DNA from: Sclerotiophoma versabilis
Lineage: Eukaryota > Ascomycota > Dothideomycetes > Pleosporales > Didymellaceae
Assembly: GCA_012274445.1 (NCBI GenBank)
Contig: JAAROD010000015.1
Span: forward strand, 3,782,001-3,846,000
DNA length: 64,000 nt
Reading direction: 5' to 3'
The translations under genes and the position numbers were made by a program. The notes under the pieces were generated by a model. That model had not been told where the DNA came from. It searched no databases and saw only the letters and a list, made by a program, of their open reading frames with translations. Below, piece after piece: positions 34,119-45,706 of this stretch; the first letter of the stretch is position 1; each line of letters begins with the position of its first letter.

Positions 34119-37100
34119 TATTAGGCCTCTTAGGCTCTTTAGCCTAGAAGAACTAGAAGGTTCTCTAGGTAGAGTAACCTCCCTATATATATAGTTCCTT
34201 CCTACCTATTTACTAGTCTTTAGTAAATAGTCTATAGTCTACTAATTAACTCTATAGCTGTCTATATTATTCTATTCTATATTATAATCTTCTTCTTTAG
34301 TGCCTCTAGCCTTAAAGCCTAATATTCTATTTACTCTTACTCTATAGAAGTAAGATATAAAACTATATAATAAGTATTAGATCTAGTCTCTTAGTAGAAG
34401 AGTTAACTCTACTACTATAAAGAGCTCTATCTTCTATATCTATAAAGGAATTCTCTACCTTAAGAACTATAGAGGCCCTAGCTACTACGCTAGGTAATAC
34501 TTAATATTTAAACTTTAGTAATATAGTAAATAAAACTTAAAATCTACTTTTATAAGCTAAGACTTAGTTAAATAAGTTATAATAGCCTATAAAGGCCTAG
34601 AGTGCTCTAGTAGAGAATAATATAGACTAAGAACTATAAGAGTTAGAAGCCTAGTATAAAAGAGCTACTAAGTAGTAGAAAGTAGCTACGCTTTAAAAAG
34701 CCTAGGCTAGATACCTTACTAAAGACTAAAATATACTATAATCTGCCTACACTATTTCCTAAGCAACTATAATAGCCCTAGCAGCCTTAATAGTAGGCTT
34801 ACTATACTCTAAACTACTATATAAGTTTATAAAATATAATTATAAGTATTTCTTTAATAGGCTACCTACTAACTTTCTATAAAGGTTATAGAAGGTAGAT
34901 TTTAGTATATAGTACTTCTTAGAAACTATAAAGAGCCTCTAGAATACTTATTATACTAACTAACTCTATATATCTTTATTATAGAAACTAACCTAGAAGG
35001 CTATAAAAGCTATAATACTAAGCTCTTTAGGTACTATTTTAGAAAGAAGGTAATAAGTATATAAGGCCTTAAATTAGGCCTATATACTTCTTTATTAAAA
35101 CCTAATAGATTTATTAGACTATATAAAGCCTTACTAGAAAGAGTTAGGTAATATATATAAACCTAACCTCTAAGTAATAGAGTATATCTATATATTACTT
35201 ATAGATATTTAGAAGTAACTTTTTATATACTCTAAGAAACATTATAGAATACTTATATAGGTAGAAGAGGTTATAAATATTATTTACTACTAGAGAAGCT
35301 ACCTTAAGAACCTATAGAAAGAAAGGCCTATAAGAGATTAAAAGAAATATAAGAAGAGCTTAAAGAGTAAAGAAAGACTAAAAGAGACCCTAAAGTGCGT
35401 AAGTAAGAGAAGTCTAACCTATAATAGCTAAAAACAGCCTAGGTAGTCTTATAATAAGCTAAGCTTCTTTCTAGTAACCTATAATAGGTGTAGAAAAGCT
35501 AGATATATCTAACTTAACTACCTAAACTCTAATAAGTCTAAGAAACCTAAAGAAGAGTTAGACTTAGAAAAAGGTAGAGAGTAAAAGAAGTAGATGTATA
35601 CCTTCTTACCTATATTTTCTACCTTAAGAAGAGTAAGAATCTTAGAACTCTTTATACTATATTATACCTATAACCTATATACCTACTTATAGTATAGGCT
35701 GTTATAGAGTTATTAGGCCTAATAGAGGCACTAATAGACAGAGGTTCTTAATTAAACCTACTATCTATAATAGTAGTAAATAAGTAAGATCTTTAAGTTA
35801 ACCTATTACCTTAGCTATTAGCTAAAGAGGTAAATAGTAGTAGTATACTAGTTTATAGTACTATAACTATAAGAATAACTATTATAAATTTTTAAAGTAA
35901 AAAGAAACCTATAATTTACTATTTATTATTACTAACCTTAAGAAGTATAAAATATACCTTAGTCTACTCTAGATTAATATATATTAGCCTAGAATTAACT
36001 ATACTAGTAGGTGTATATTATTTAGAAAAACTAAAGCTAAAGAAATAGCTAAGTTCTAGAAAATAGCTATAGAAGATACTAAAGAGTTTAAACACACTAT
36101 ATAAGATCCTAGAGTAGATATATATACGTGCCTTATTAACTTTATAGGCTAAAGTAGGCTAAAGAGAAGTAAAATAGCTAACCTTTCTCTATAGTACTCT
36201 AATTATACTAATATAGTATTAGAAGATAACTCTAGAGAGCTGCCTAAGTATAGCTTAAATAATCTAGTAATTACTCTAGTAGAGAATAGTATACTACCCT
36301 TCTAACCTCTATATAGGTTATCTAAAGTAGAATTAGTAGTCTTATAGAAATACCTTACTAAGTATATAGCTAGAAGATAGATTTACTACTTAAAGTCTCT
36401 AGTAGGTACTCTTATACTCTTTATAAAGAAGAAGAATAGTAGCCTTAGGCTATATATAAACTACTAAGGCCTTAATAAGGTTATAGTAAAGAACTTCTAC
36501 TTTTTACTTCTAATAACTAAATCTCTAAAGTGTCTATTCTAAGTAAAGGTCTATACTAAGCTAGATATTAGAGATACCTACTATAGAATTAGAATTAAGA
36601 AAGAGAATAAGTAGAAAACTATATTTAGAACTAGGTATAGCTATTTTAAGTATATAGTAATACTATTTAGGCTTACTAATATATCTACTTAATTTTAGGC
36701 TTATATAAATAAAGCTCTAGCAGAGTTAGTTAATATTACCTATTTTATATACCTAGATAATATTCTAATCTTCTCTAATACTAAAAAAAAATATATTTTC
36801 TATATAAGAGAAGTTCTAAAAAGACTATACTAGGTAAAGCTATATATAAAGCTTTTAAAGTGTAAATAGTATATATAATATACTAAATACCTAGAGTACG
36901 TAATATTACCTAATAGAGTTAGTATTAACCTAGAATAGGTTAAAATAATCTAAGATTAGCTACTACCTATAACTATATATAATATTTATATATTTATTAG
37001 CTTTATAAACTATTATAGCTTACTATAGCCTAGTTAGTACTAAAATAATTTAAAAGAGGCTTTTTAGACTATAATATACCTATATAGCTTAATATATACT

Positions 37101-37683
37101 ATAATAGTATATAATAGTCTAAATATAAGCCTATTAGAAATTAGAAAGAAAACTTAAAATCTTAAAAACTTACTAAAAGAAGAAGTAGAGTGTAGAAGTA
37201 GTAAACTAGAATAGTAGAGAAAAACTCTTTATATACTACTTTACTTCTAGGCTATACTACTACTATATACAGACTACTATTATAAAAGTAAAGGTAAAGG
37301 TAGATATAACCTTACTAGTAAAAGAGAGTATTTAAGCTCTATACTAGCTAGTATAAGGTAGGTAAGATAGAGCTATAATACTATAGGTTATTCTATTATA
37401 GGCTATAGAGCTTCTATACTAGTTAGCAGGAGGCTGTTTACTATTACCTAGAATATTTAACTATAAAAGAAGGATAATATTAGGCCTCTTAGGCTCTTTA
37501 GCCTAGAAGAACTAGAAGGTTTTCTAAGTAGGGTAACTCCCCTATATATATAGTCTCTTCTTACCTATTTACTAGTCTTTAGTAAATAGTCTATAGTCTA
37601 CTAATTAACTCTATAGCTATCTATATTATTTTATTCTATATTATAATTTTCTTTTTTAGTACTTCTAGCTTTAGAGCCTAATA
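34119..37683 (+). mobile_element. Short gypsy-type LTR element with 206-bp LTRs (RIP-degraded)
   Basis: Two LTRs of 206 bp (34119-34324 and 37478-37683) begin TATTAGGC and end GCCTAATA (RIP forms of TG...CA) and are flanked by GTAGA on both sides (34114-34118, 37684-37688), a 5-bp target duplication. Total length is 3565 bp. The interior reads on the plus strand: a gag relic with a zinc knuckle (YNRCRKARYIQLNY for C-X2-C-X4-H-X4-C) near 35470, a protease-like stretch, and an RT body at 36400-37000 (ILFIKKKNSSLRLYINY, RLTNISTQFQ, YIYLDNILIFS). I could not read RNase H or integrase in the 0.45 kb left before the 3' LTR, so it was probably already deleted or non-autonomous when it moved. Confidence 0.85.
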
Positions 37684-38661
37684 GTAGAGTAAGTAATATT
37701 TATAGAGCTACTAGTAGAACTTTAAAAATAGTTAAGGCTACTACCTTACTAGCTACTAGAACTCTATATACTGTAAGCAGGAGTAAAGATAATAATATAT
37801 AGAAGTAGAAGCTTATTAAATAAAAGAATTTCTAGAAAAGTATATAAAACCTATAGAATAATTAATAAGTTAAGTATAAAGTAAAGAAAGAAAAGAGCTT
37901 TTAGAAAAAAGTCTATATAGGCTATATAGTAGACTTAAACCTATATACCTCTACTAAGGCTATAAAGGTCTTTAAGTAAAGTTAATAGACTAATAGTTAC
38001 TATATAAGAAAGTAATTATAAGTTAAGTTATAAGGTAAGGTAATATAACTAATTAGGACTACTACTAGTACTAGAGCTATATATAAATAGATAATAATTA
38101 GCTAGTAATATATTTATATAAGTAAAGAAGTATATATATAATAAGATTATAGGCATATAATAAAACCTAAATTACTTAATTTAGATAGTATACCTTTATT
38201 AAAAGATAGAACTCTATAGGTAACTACTTTTACTATTATATTACTACTCTAGGTTTATATAAATAAATATATTTAAGTAAAAAAAAAAGTATTATAATAG
38301 AATAAGCTATAAGTATATAGAACTATATACTTAGCTTTTCTATATAATTATAGAGTATAGCTTAGTACTATACTATATTCTATATATAAAAGAATAATTT
38401 CTTCTTTATTCTCTATCTTTCTACTTCTTTAGTATAAAATAAATATATACTTATTAAAAGGCTACTTTAGCTCTTAATACTTAGTTCTTATAGAGTCTAG
38501 CCTATAATAATACCTACTTTATCTAGAATTACTAATAAGTACTACTAAACTTCCATATACTATATACTTATTTAAGCTAAGATTAATACTATTATAATTT
38601 AAACTTCTAACCTTAGAAGTACTTAATTTATAATATAATAGGTAGGTTTAGTAAACTAACT
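37684..38661. other. RIP-degraded sequence, no relic recognised
   Basis: AT-rich continuation of the sequence into which the short gypsy element inserted. No motif could be assigned. Confidence 0.4.
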
Positions 38662-38947
38662 ATAATAGAGCTTATAGAACTATACTTAGGTAATTAATAG
38701 TATTTAATTAGTACTATTTAATCTATATCTAAAATATTAATTATATATAAAGAGAATTTAAAGGTTATATAATTTTACCTAATAAGCTTATAGGCTTCTA
38801 AGAACCTACTTAGTCTTATAACTTTATTAAGTAAGCCTTTAAGCTACTATAAAGCTACTTAGTAGTTAGGTACTAGAGTAACCTAATTAGAGTATAGAAG
38901 TAAGAAAAAAGCTCTATAGTAGTAGTCTATATACTTTATTATATAAT
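38662..38947 (-). repeat. 286-bp dispersed repeat, copy R2
   Basis: Reverse-complement copy of R1 (32331-32617) and R3 (56223-56508), starting on its own strand with ATTATATAATAAAG and ending AAGCTCTATTAT. Confidence 0.75.
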
Positions 38948-41191
38948 ATACTCTCTAGGTATTTATATCTAGATATACCTACTTATAGAGTACTTATTTC
39001 TTTATTCTAAGGCTTAATTTAAGAGTATATCTTTTAAGAGCTCTTTTAACTTTTCTTAAGTATTTAGCTATTATTTAAAACACTCTAGAAGTAAAAATAG
39101 GCTCTAATATAACTTAATTCTAATTAGTAGGTACTCTATAAGCGTCTTATTATATAATAACTTACTTATTTATACTTTTACCTTCTTTTTAAGTACTTAG
39201 TAGCCTACCTAAATACTTATATAGCTACTATAGGTAGGTACCTAGGCTAGGTAACTCTAATTAGCTCTAGGCGTTATTTATAATAGTAAAAGTAAGTGTT
39301 TAATACTTTACTATACTACTCTATTATCTAATCTTAGTAATATTAGGATACTTATAGTAGGCAGAGCTTCTTACTATTACTTTTACTATACTAGTTAGTA
39401 CTCTATATAAGCTGTCTATCTACTTAATTTCTATAATTTTCTAGTTATCTCTATTAGTATAGCTATAAGTATACTAATTTAGCTTTTATATATTTTCTAT
39501 ATTTTTTAGTTACTTTTTTTAACTTTTTTAGTCTTTCTCTTAGTTAGGTATATTTTTTAGCCTAAGTTTTTATTAGATAGTATTTAATTAATCTAACTAT
39601 TACTATTTTCTAGCTCTTTTTAGGTCTTACTAACTTTTATATAAAGAGAATCTAAAGCTAAGTACTTTATACACACTACTACTACCTTCTATACTTATAC
39701 TACCTACTATAGTACTACTAGCTTACTTATACCTATACTTATACCTATAACTATAACTATAACTATACCTATGCCTATAGTTATAGCTTTAGCTGCTCTT
39801 TTAGCTGTTACTGCTACTACTACTACTACTACTATTACTACTGCTACTACTACTGCCTATACTGCTATAATACTACTACTGCCTCTGCTACTGCTACCTG
39901 CCTCTACGCCTTCTATCTCTATCCTAGGCACTTCTATACTAGGTATATATAGAGTAATTCTCTATATATACTATATAGATATACTACTAGTAAGTAGCTT
40001 AGTTATACTGTGTATAAATAATACTACTACTAGCTACTATAGTAAGTACTACTAGTATTATACCTTTAGGTACTCTTATAATTCTCTATAGGTTTTCTTT
40101 TAAATAGAGTATATAAATAGTAGACTAATAGCTTATAGGCTACCTACTTTTAAGCTACTTAGAATAGTACTAGTAGAGTAATAACTTTAGTAAGTAACCT
40201 TATTTTTATTTATAATAGTAGTTAATAAGTATATAGCAGGCTACTAACCTATATACCTCTATCTAGGTAGTAAAGAGCCTACTTATAGAGGGGTACCTCT
40301 TTTAAGTACTTCTTATAAGTAGGTTCTTTAAGCTACTAAGACCTATAAGAAGAGAGTTATTCTTTCTATCTATAGCTAATTTACGTTTATAAGCTTCTTA
40401 GCTACTAGTTATATACTTAAAAGAACTGCTAGTAGTAGTCTAAGGAGGCTTATACCTATTTAAAGAGAGAGTTATTCTCTCTACTAATTCTAGAGCTTTT
40501 CTTTCTCTATTAATATACTCTTTTTCTATAACTATTTCTTCTCTCTTTTAACTAATACTATATAAGTTTAAATATAATAAAAAGTGCTTATAAGCCTATC
40601 TAGAAAGTGCTTTTATAAGCCTATTAGCTAGTATCTTACTAGTTTTAAAGTAGGTTACTTAGAGATTTCTCTTAGTATATACTTATTTTAACCTATATAT
40701 TTTAGATATCTATATAGCGCAGCTAGGTAGTAAGCTACTTACTCTCTTTAACTACTAATTAGATAGTTTATTAGTTATTATAGAAAATCTTCTATAGTAC
40801 CTCTAAGTCTAGCTAAAGTTCTTCTAAGAATTATTTTAAAGCTACTAACTTCTTAGCTATATACTCTAAAGTTAGTAATTTAGCTTTAGTAGTAGAAGTT
40901 ATTACTATTAATTAATATAAAGCTTTCTAGATAATTAAACTACTAAAAAGCTATATAATATAGCTCTAAGATAATTATTATATCTTATAATTATTAGTAA
41001 ATAATATATTACTATATATAAGTAGTTAACTACCTTTATAAGTGCTATACTTTATACCTAGGTACTATATTTAATATAGATAAGTAATAACCTAAGTAGC
41101 TACTTTAAAGTAAGCTACTTCTAGATTTATTAAATAATAGAATAGTTAAAAGGTAGTAAATACTATATCTAGCTAGATTATAATTACTATA
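38948..41191. other. RIP-degraded sequence with simple repeats; possible Copia tail
   Basis: AT-rich. 39730-39900 is low-complexity, with CTATAAC-type units followed by CTACTACTA/CTGCTACTG-type units; the long frame there (39771-40055) is a product of these repeats. Around 40850-41150 a plus-strand frame faintly resembles the end of a Copia RNase H (a RYYIQYRQVI...-like run), but this is weak. Confidence 0.4.
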
Positions 41192-41657
41192 ATATACTCT
41201 ATAAGTAAGCTAGCTACCTAAGTAAGCTAGCTACTTTTACTAAGACTATACTTAACTTTACTCTACTTATAATATCTTAATATAATAATATAAAAAAGCT
41301 CTTAAATAAGAAGAATATATAGCTTACTTTCTAGGCTATTAAATAAGATATAATATTAAGTATATAATATACTATAGTAATATACTAGGTATCTTACAGT
41401 ACTCTAGGTATATAACCTACTAGAATCTCTTTATAATATAAATATAAGCTTAATATAATAAAGCTAACTAGTACTAAAAAGAAGGTAATTATTTAGTATA
41501 TACTAAAGCTAGATAAGTAAGGTTACTTACTCTAGCTTACTAATATAGAAAATATAGCTAATTCTCTACTTACTAAGTACTACTAACCTTTTATTAGTAA
41601 GAATTAAGCTAGTAACTTTATTAAATATTAGCTAAAGCTTAAAGTTAAGTTTAATTA

Positions 41658-44027
41658 ATATACCTTATAAGTAAGCTATATATATAAGTAAGCTATAAAC
41701 TTTTACTAAGGCTATACTAAAACACTACTCTCCTACTAATATCTTAATAATAGTACTAGCTAAATATATTAAAAGAAGCTTAGATATAGCTTATAGTTTA
41801 AGTGTTGAAGTTGTACTTTCAAGCAAAGCTCGTAAGCACTATTCGTATTGGTTCTCAGGGATGAGCGCTGGTACAGGAAGGTCCGTAAGGGTTGGGGTTA
41901 TTGCCTAGTGAAACACCGTGGCAATAGAGGGTAACAATGAGTAGTATAGAGTAGACTATCTAGCTCGAGAGTTGGGGTCGAGATTCCAAAGACAAACTTG
42001 ATTGACTAAGTTGAACACGAACCATAAGGGTTGTGTTCCTACTGACTATATACTTGCTATGGGGTAATGCTCGTTGACGAGCGACTAGGGTCAGTCCAAT
42101 GAAATACATAGCGTTGCTCGTTGACGAGCGATAACATACGATGCTCGTTGACGAGCAAGTCACGTGTGTCATGCTCGTTGACGAGCATGTCACGTGACCG
42201 TACAAAGGGAGATCCTTCCTGACTCCGCCCCTGGTTCATGGGTGAGGGCTGTGGTTGGCTACTTAATCACTGTGCCGCTTCGTCCGCACAGGATCGTAAC
42301 ATTAAGCTCTTAAAAGAGATATAAAGCTCTTTTTATGATATACTATAGCTATCTATAAGGTCTCTAAAACTATACTATATAACTAATATACTAGATAACC
42401 TTTACGCGCTAATACTATAGCTAACTTATAGAATCTAACTAATACTAAGAAGTAGGTAATTATTAAGTATATACTTAAGCTAGTTATATAAGGATTTCTT
42501 CTAAAGCTTATAGCTATAGCTAATATAGCTAATTCTTTATATACTAAGTATAATCTAAGCTATATTAGTATAAACTAGCCTAGTACGTTTATTAAGCGCT
42601 AACTAGAGCTTATAGTAAAGTTTAATTAAAAATATAACTATAAGAAAGCTCTTTGCAAGAATTCTAAGGTAATTTAGAGCTAGTTTAGCCTAGTAGCTAA
42701 TATTAAAGCTAAGTATAGTATCTAGAATAATAATACCTATAACTTTAATAAGGTTAGCTTTATAATAGGTGTTATATTAATAGAGGTAGTTATTATAGCT
42801 TTAAAGTAATAAAAATAGCTAAAGGTAGTTTAGCTAGGTAATAGAGAGTAGATAATAGTTATACAGGGTATTAATACTAAAGGTTAGACTATTCTACTCT
42901 TTATTATCTTTAAGGTATGCTACTACCTCTCTTTCTAGTATAAAGAAGGGGACCTGCTATAGAATTAGAAAATTAGAGTCTCTAATAATAGCTAGACTAC
43001 TAATAAGCTTAGTCTAGACTAGCTAAAGTACTTTAATGCGTATATAAAGAAGCGTACTATTAGTACCTACTATCTACTAGTTATTAATAGAGATAAGAGC
43101 TATAACCTACTTATATTCTAGTAATACTATAAGAATAATAAGATTATTACTACCTATATACCTTCTTACTTATTATACCTCCTATAGCCTCTTAATATAG
43201 GTTGTTTTACCTTTTTAAAGAAGGTATATAGGCACTAAGCTAAAAACCTTATCTATAACTAGATTAACTATATTATATAGGTTAAGTTTCTACTATTCTT
43301 TATAGCAGCTTTTAAGGCTTTATTTACCTTTAGTAATATTTAAGAAGAGTTCTAAGAGGCTAGACTAGTTCTGTTTAACTTAAAATAGGTTAAATTAACT
43401 CTTACTATAAAGCTATATACTTTATTACTATAACTCTTTATTAATAACACACTTTAGTAGTTACAGACCTCTAGTAATACTCTAGAACTTAGGTTATAAT
43501 TAATGCTTATAAAGATAAGAATTTAGAGGTATATAGATAGCTTACCTACTTCTATAGTTAAGGCATTTAAGAAGGTCTTAAAGAGAGTAGTAATAATTAT
43601 ATATAAGCTAGTATTAGTATAATAGAAGATTACTAAGCTTTAAGTAGTAAATAAGGCTGCCTTATGCTAGAAATTATATAAAAAGAAGTAAATTAAGGCA
43701 GAAGAGACTCTTATAGTTAAAGAGAGCTAGTAGATAACTACTCTTAAGAAGTTTAGAGCGCGTAGTAATAGTAAGAAGTAGAAGAAGAAAGTATGCGCTA
43801 AAGAGGCTAAGTTCTTCTAACAACACTATAAATAGTATAGAGAAACTAGGCATAATACGTAAATATATAAGAATAAAGTAGAAGAAGTCTCTAAGTAATA
43901 TTAAAGGTTATTCTGCCCTATACAGTGTTAGAGTAGGTTGTTACAGGCTATAATAGAGTAGGCTTTAGTATAGTCTTAGTAAAAGCGCATAGCTTACCTA
44001 TATACGTAGCTTACCTATAAGGTATAT
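41658..44027 (+). mobile_element. Pogo-1 copy B (RIP-degraded), host of a solo LTR
   Basis: Bounded by TA at 41656-41657 and 44028-44029. Length without the solo LTR and its TSD is 1866 bp. TIRs match copies A and C. The transposase relic is on the plus strand (NTYNFNK.SFIIGVI, GNRE.TTIIQGINTKG, SYNLLIF.YYKNNKIITTYIPS). It inserted in the Pogo-2 transposase and was RIP-mutated before the LTR arrived. Confidence 0.92.
41803..42301 (-). repeat. Solo gypsy LTR (499 bp), unmutated, TSD TTAAG
   Basis: Reverse complement of the intact gypsy LTR, TGTTAC...TTCAACA on its own strand, identical to both LTRs of the element at 45190-52187 as far as I can read. It is flanked by TTAAG (41798-41802 and 42302-42306). 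The uninterrupted target is seen in Pogo-1 copy C near 59175. It shows no RIP although the DNA around it is saturated. Such solo LTRs arise by recombination between the two LTRs of a full element. Short frames of 60 and 81 codons inside it recur in every LTR copy and are not genes. Confidence 0.95.
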
Positions 44028-45189
44028 TATAAGTATAACTATAAAAGAGCTCTATATAAGAATCTTAAGGTTATTAGTAACTAGTTTCTATTAGTAGAGA
44101 ATACTAAAGCTAAGTATAGTATTCTAGATAAAGATACCTATAATTTTAATATATTTAGCTTTATAATAGGTATTATATTAATAGAAGCTATTATTATAGG
44201 CTCTAAGTATTAAGAAAGACTAAAGATAGTATAGTAAAGTAACTAGAAATAGACTAGTATTATCTAAAGTATTAATATAAATAGCTAGTCTATTCTACTC
44301 TTTAATATCTTCTAGAGTAAGTACTACCTCTCTACCTAGTATAAGAAGCTAAGTATACCTAGTAACTAGGTTATTAATATCTCTAAGAATAGCTAGACTA
44401 ATAATAAGCTTAGTCTAAAGTAGCTAAAGTACTTTAATAAGTATATAAAAGCGCGCACTATTAGTAGCTATTAGCTACTTATTCTAGATAGCTATAAGAG
44501 CTATAACTTAGTTAAATTCTACTAGTACTATAAGAAGAATAAGATTTTTACTCTATATATACCTCTATACTTATTACACCTACTATAGCTACTTAATATA
44601 GTTTATTTATCTCTAATAAAGAAGGCCTATAGCTACTAGGCTAAGTAGCTAATATATAGTAAGATTATATATATTACTAAGCTTAAGTTCCTACTATACT
44701 TTAAAGTAGCTTTTAATACCTTAATTATAGAGAGTAATATTTAGAGAGAATTTAGAGGTACTAGCCTAGTCCTATTTAACCTAGAAGCTATAATATTAAA
44801 GCTTAAAGTGCAGCTGCGTACGCTAATACTACCTACTATAGATAGTAGTATATAGAAGTCTAAGATACTAAGTAATATACTAGAATTTAGGTCTTAATTT
44901 AACCTAATTTAAGAGAGGATTTAGAGACATGCTAATAGCTTACTAATATTAATAGTTAACGCTTTTAATTAGCTTACTAAAGGCGCAGAGCTAATAGCGC
45001 ATTTACTAGTTTTAGTGCGCAATTAGGTTACTAACCTTTAGGCAGCTAATAAGGCTGCTACACGTTGTAAATTACATAAGAGAAAGCAATTACAGCAAGA
45101 AGAGAGTCTAGTCTTTGCTAAGAGGGTGCAGCTAACTACTCTAAAGGAGTTTAAAGCCCATAGTAATAGGAAGAAGGCAAAGAAGAGAG

Positions 45190-45688
45190 TGTTACGATCC
45201 TGTGCGGACGAAGCGGCACAGTGATTAAGTAGCCAACCACAGCCCTCACCCATGAACCAGGGGCGGAGTCAGGAAGGATCTCCCTTTGTACGGTCACGTG
45301 ACATGCTCGTCAACGAGCATGACACACGTGACTTGCTCGTCAACGAGCATCGTATGTTATCGCTCGTCAACGAGCAACGCTATGTATTTCATTGGACTGA
45401 CCCTAGTCGCTCGTCAACGAGCATTACCCCATAGCAAGTATATAGTCAGTAGGAACACAACCCTTATGGTTCGTGTTCAACTTAGTCAATCAAGTTTGTC
45501 TTTGGAATCTCGACCCCAACTCTCGAGCTAGATAGTCTACTCTATACTACTCATTGTTACCCTCTATTGCCACGGTGTTTCACTAGGCAATAACCCCAAC
45601 CCTTACGGACCTTCCTGTACCAGCGCTCATCCCTGAGAACCAATACGAATAGTGCTTACGAGCTTTGCTTGAAAGTACAACTTCAACA
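45190..45688 (+). repeat. 5' LTR of the intact gypsy
   Basis: 499 bp, TG...CA. It contains two CACGTG boxes and four copies of a 14-bp palindrome in its first half. The second half is the part shared by all LTR variants in this window. Confidence 0.97.
45305..45422. promoter_or_regulatory. Four GCTCGTCAACGAGC palindromes with CACGTG boxes in the LTR
   Basis: The 14-bp motif (6-bp inverted arms around CA, up to 8-bp arms in the first copy) occurs at 45305-45318, 45335-45348, 45362-45375 and 45409-45422. CACGTGAC precedes the first two, giving a roughly 30-bp direct repeat. The same set is in the 3' LTR (6499 bp further on) and in the solo LTR. RIP forms (ACTTATTAATAAGT) are seen in the 31626 LTR. 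Its position in the presumptive U3 suggests transcription-factor sites; this is inferred. Confidence 0.75.
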
Positions 45689-45706
45689 CTTTGAACACCC
45701 CCAAAG
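45689..45706 (+). promoter_or_regulatory. 18-bp leader between LTR and gag, hairpin-like, no tRNA-type primer site
   Basis: CTTTG and CAAAG flank an AACACCCC loop, and the gag ATG follows directly. No TGG-starting primer-binding site is present after the LTR, so standard tRNA priming is doubtful. Self-priming, as in Tf1/sushi elements, is a possibility. Confidence 0.55.

Noticed and set aside
39771..40055. 94-codon frame in AT block 3
   Set aside because: Encoded by low-complexity ACT/CTG and CTATA repeats; composition of the peptide is that of the repeats.
45305..45422. Regularly spaced palindromic repeats resembling a CRISPR array
   Set aside because: Only four units with unequal spacing, in a eukaryotic LTR, without unique spacers or cas genes.
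45252..45531. Open frames of 60 and 81 codons in the LTR, repeated in all three LTR copies
   Set aside because: They overlap in two frames, consist mostly of translated palindromes and recur only because the LTR itself is repeated.
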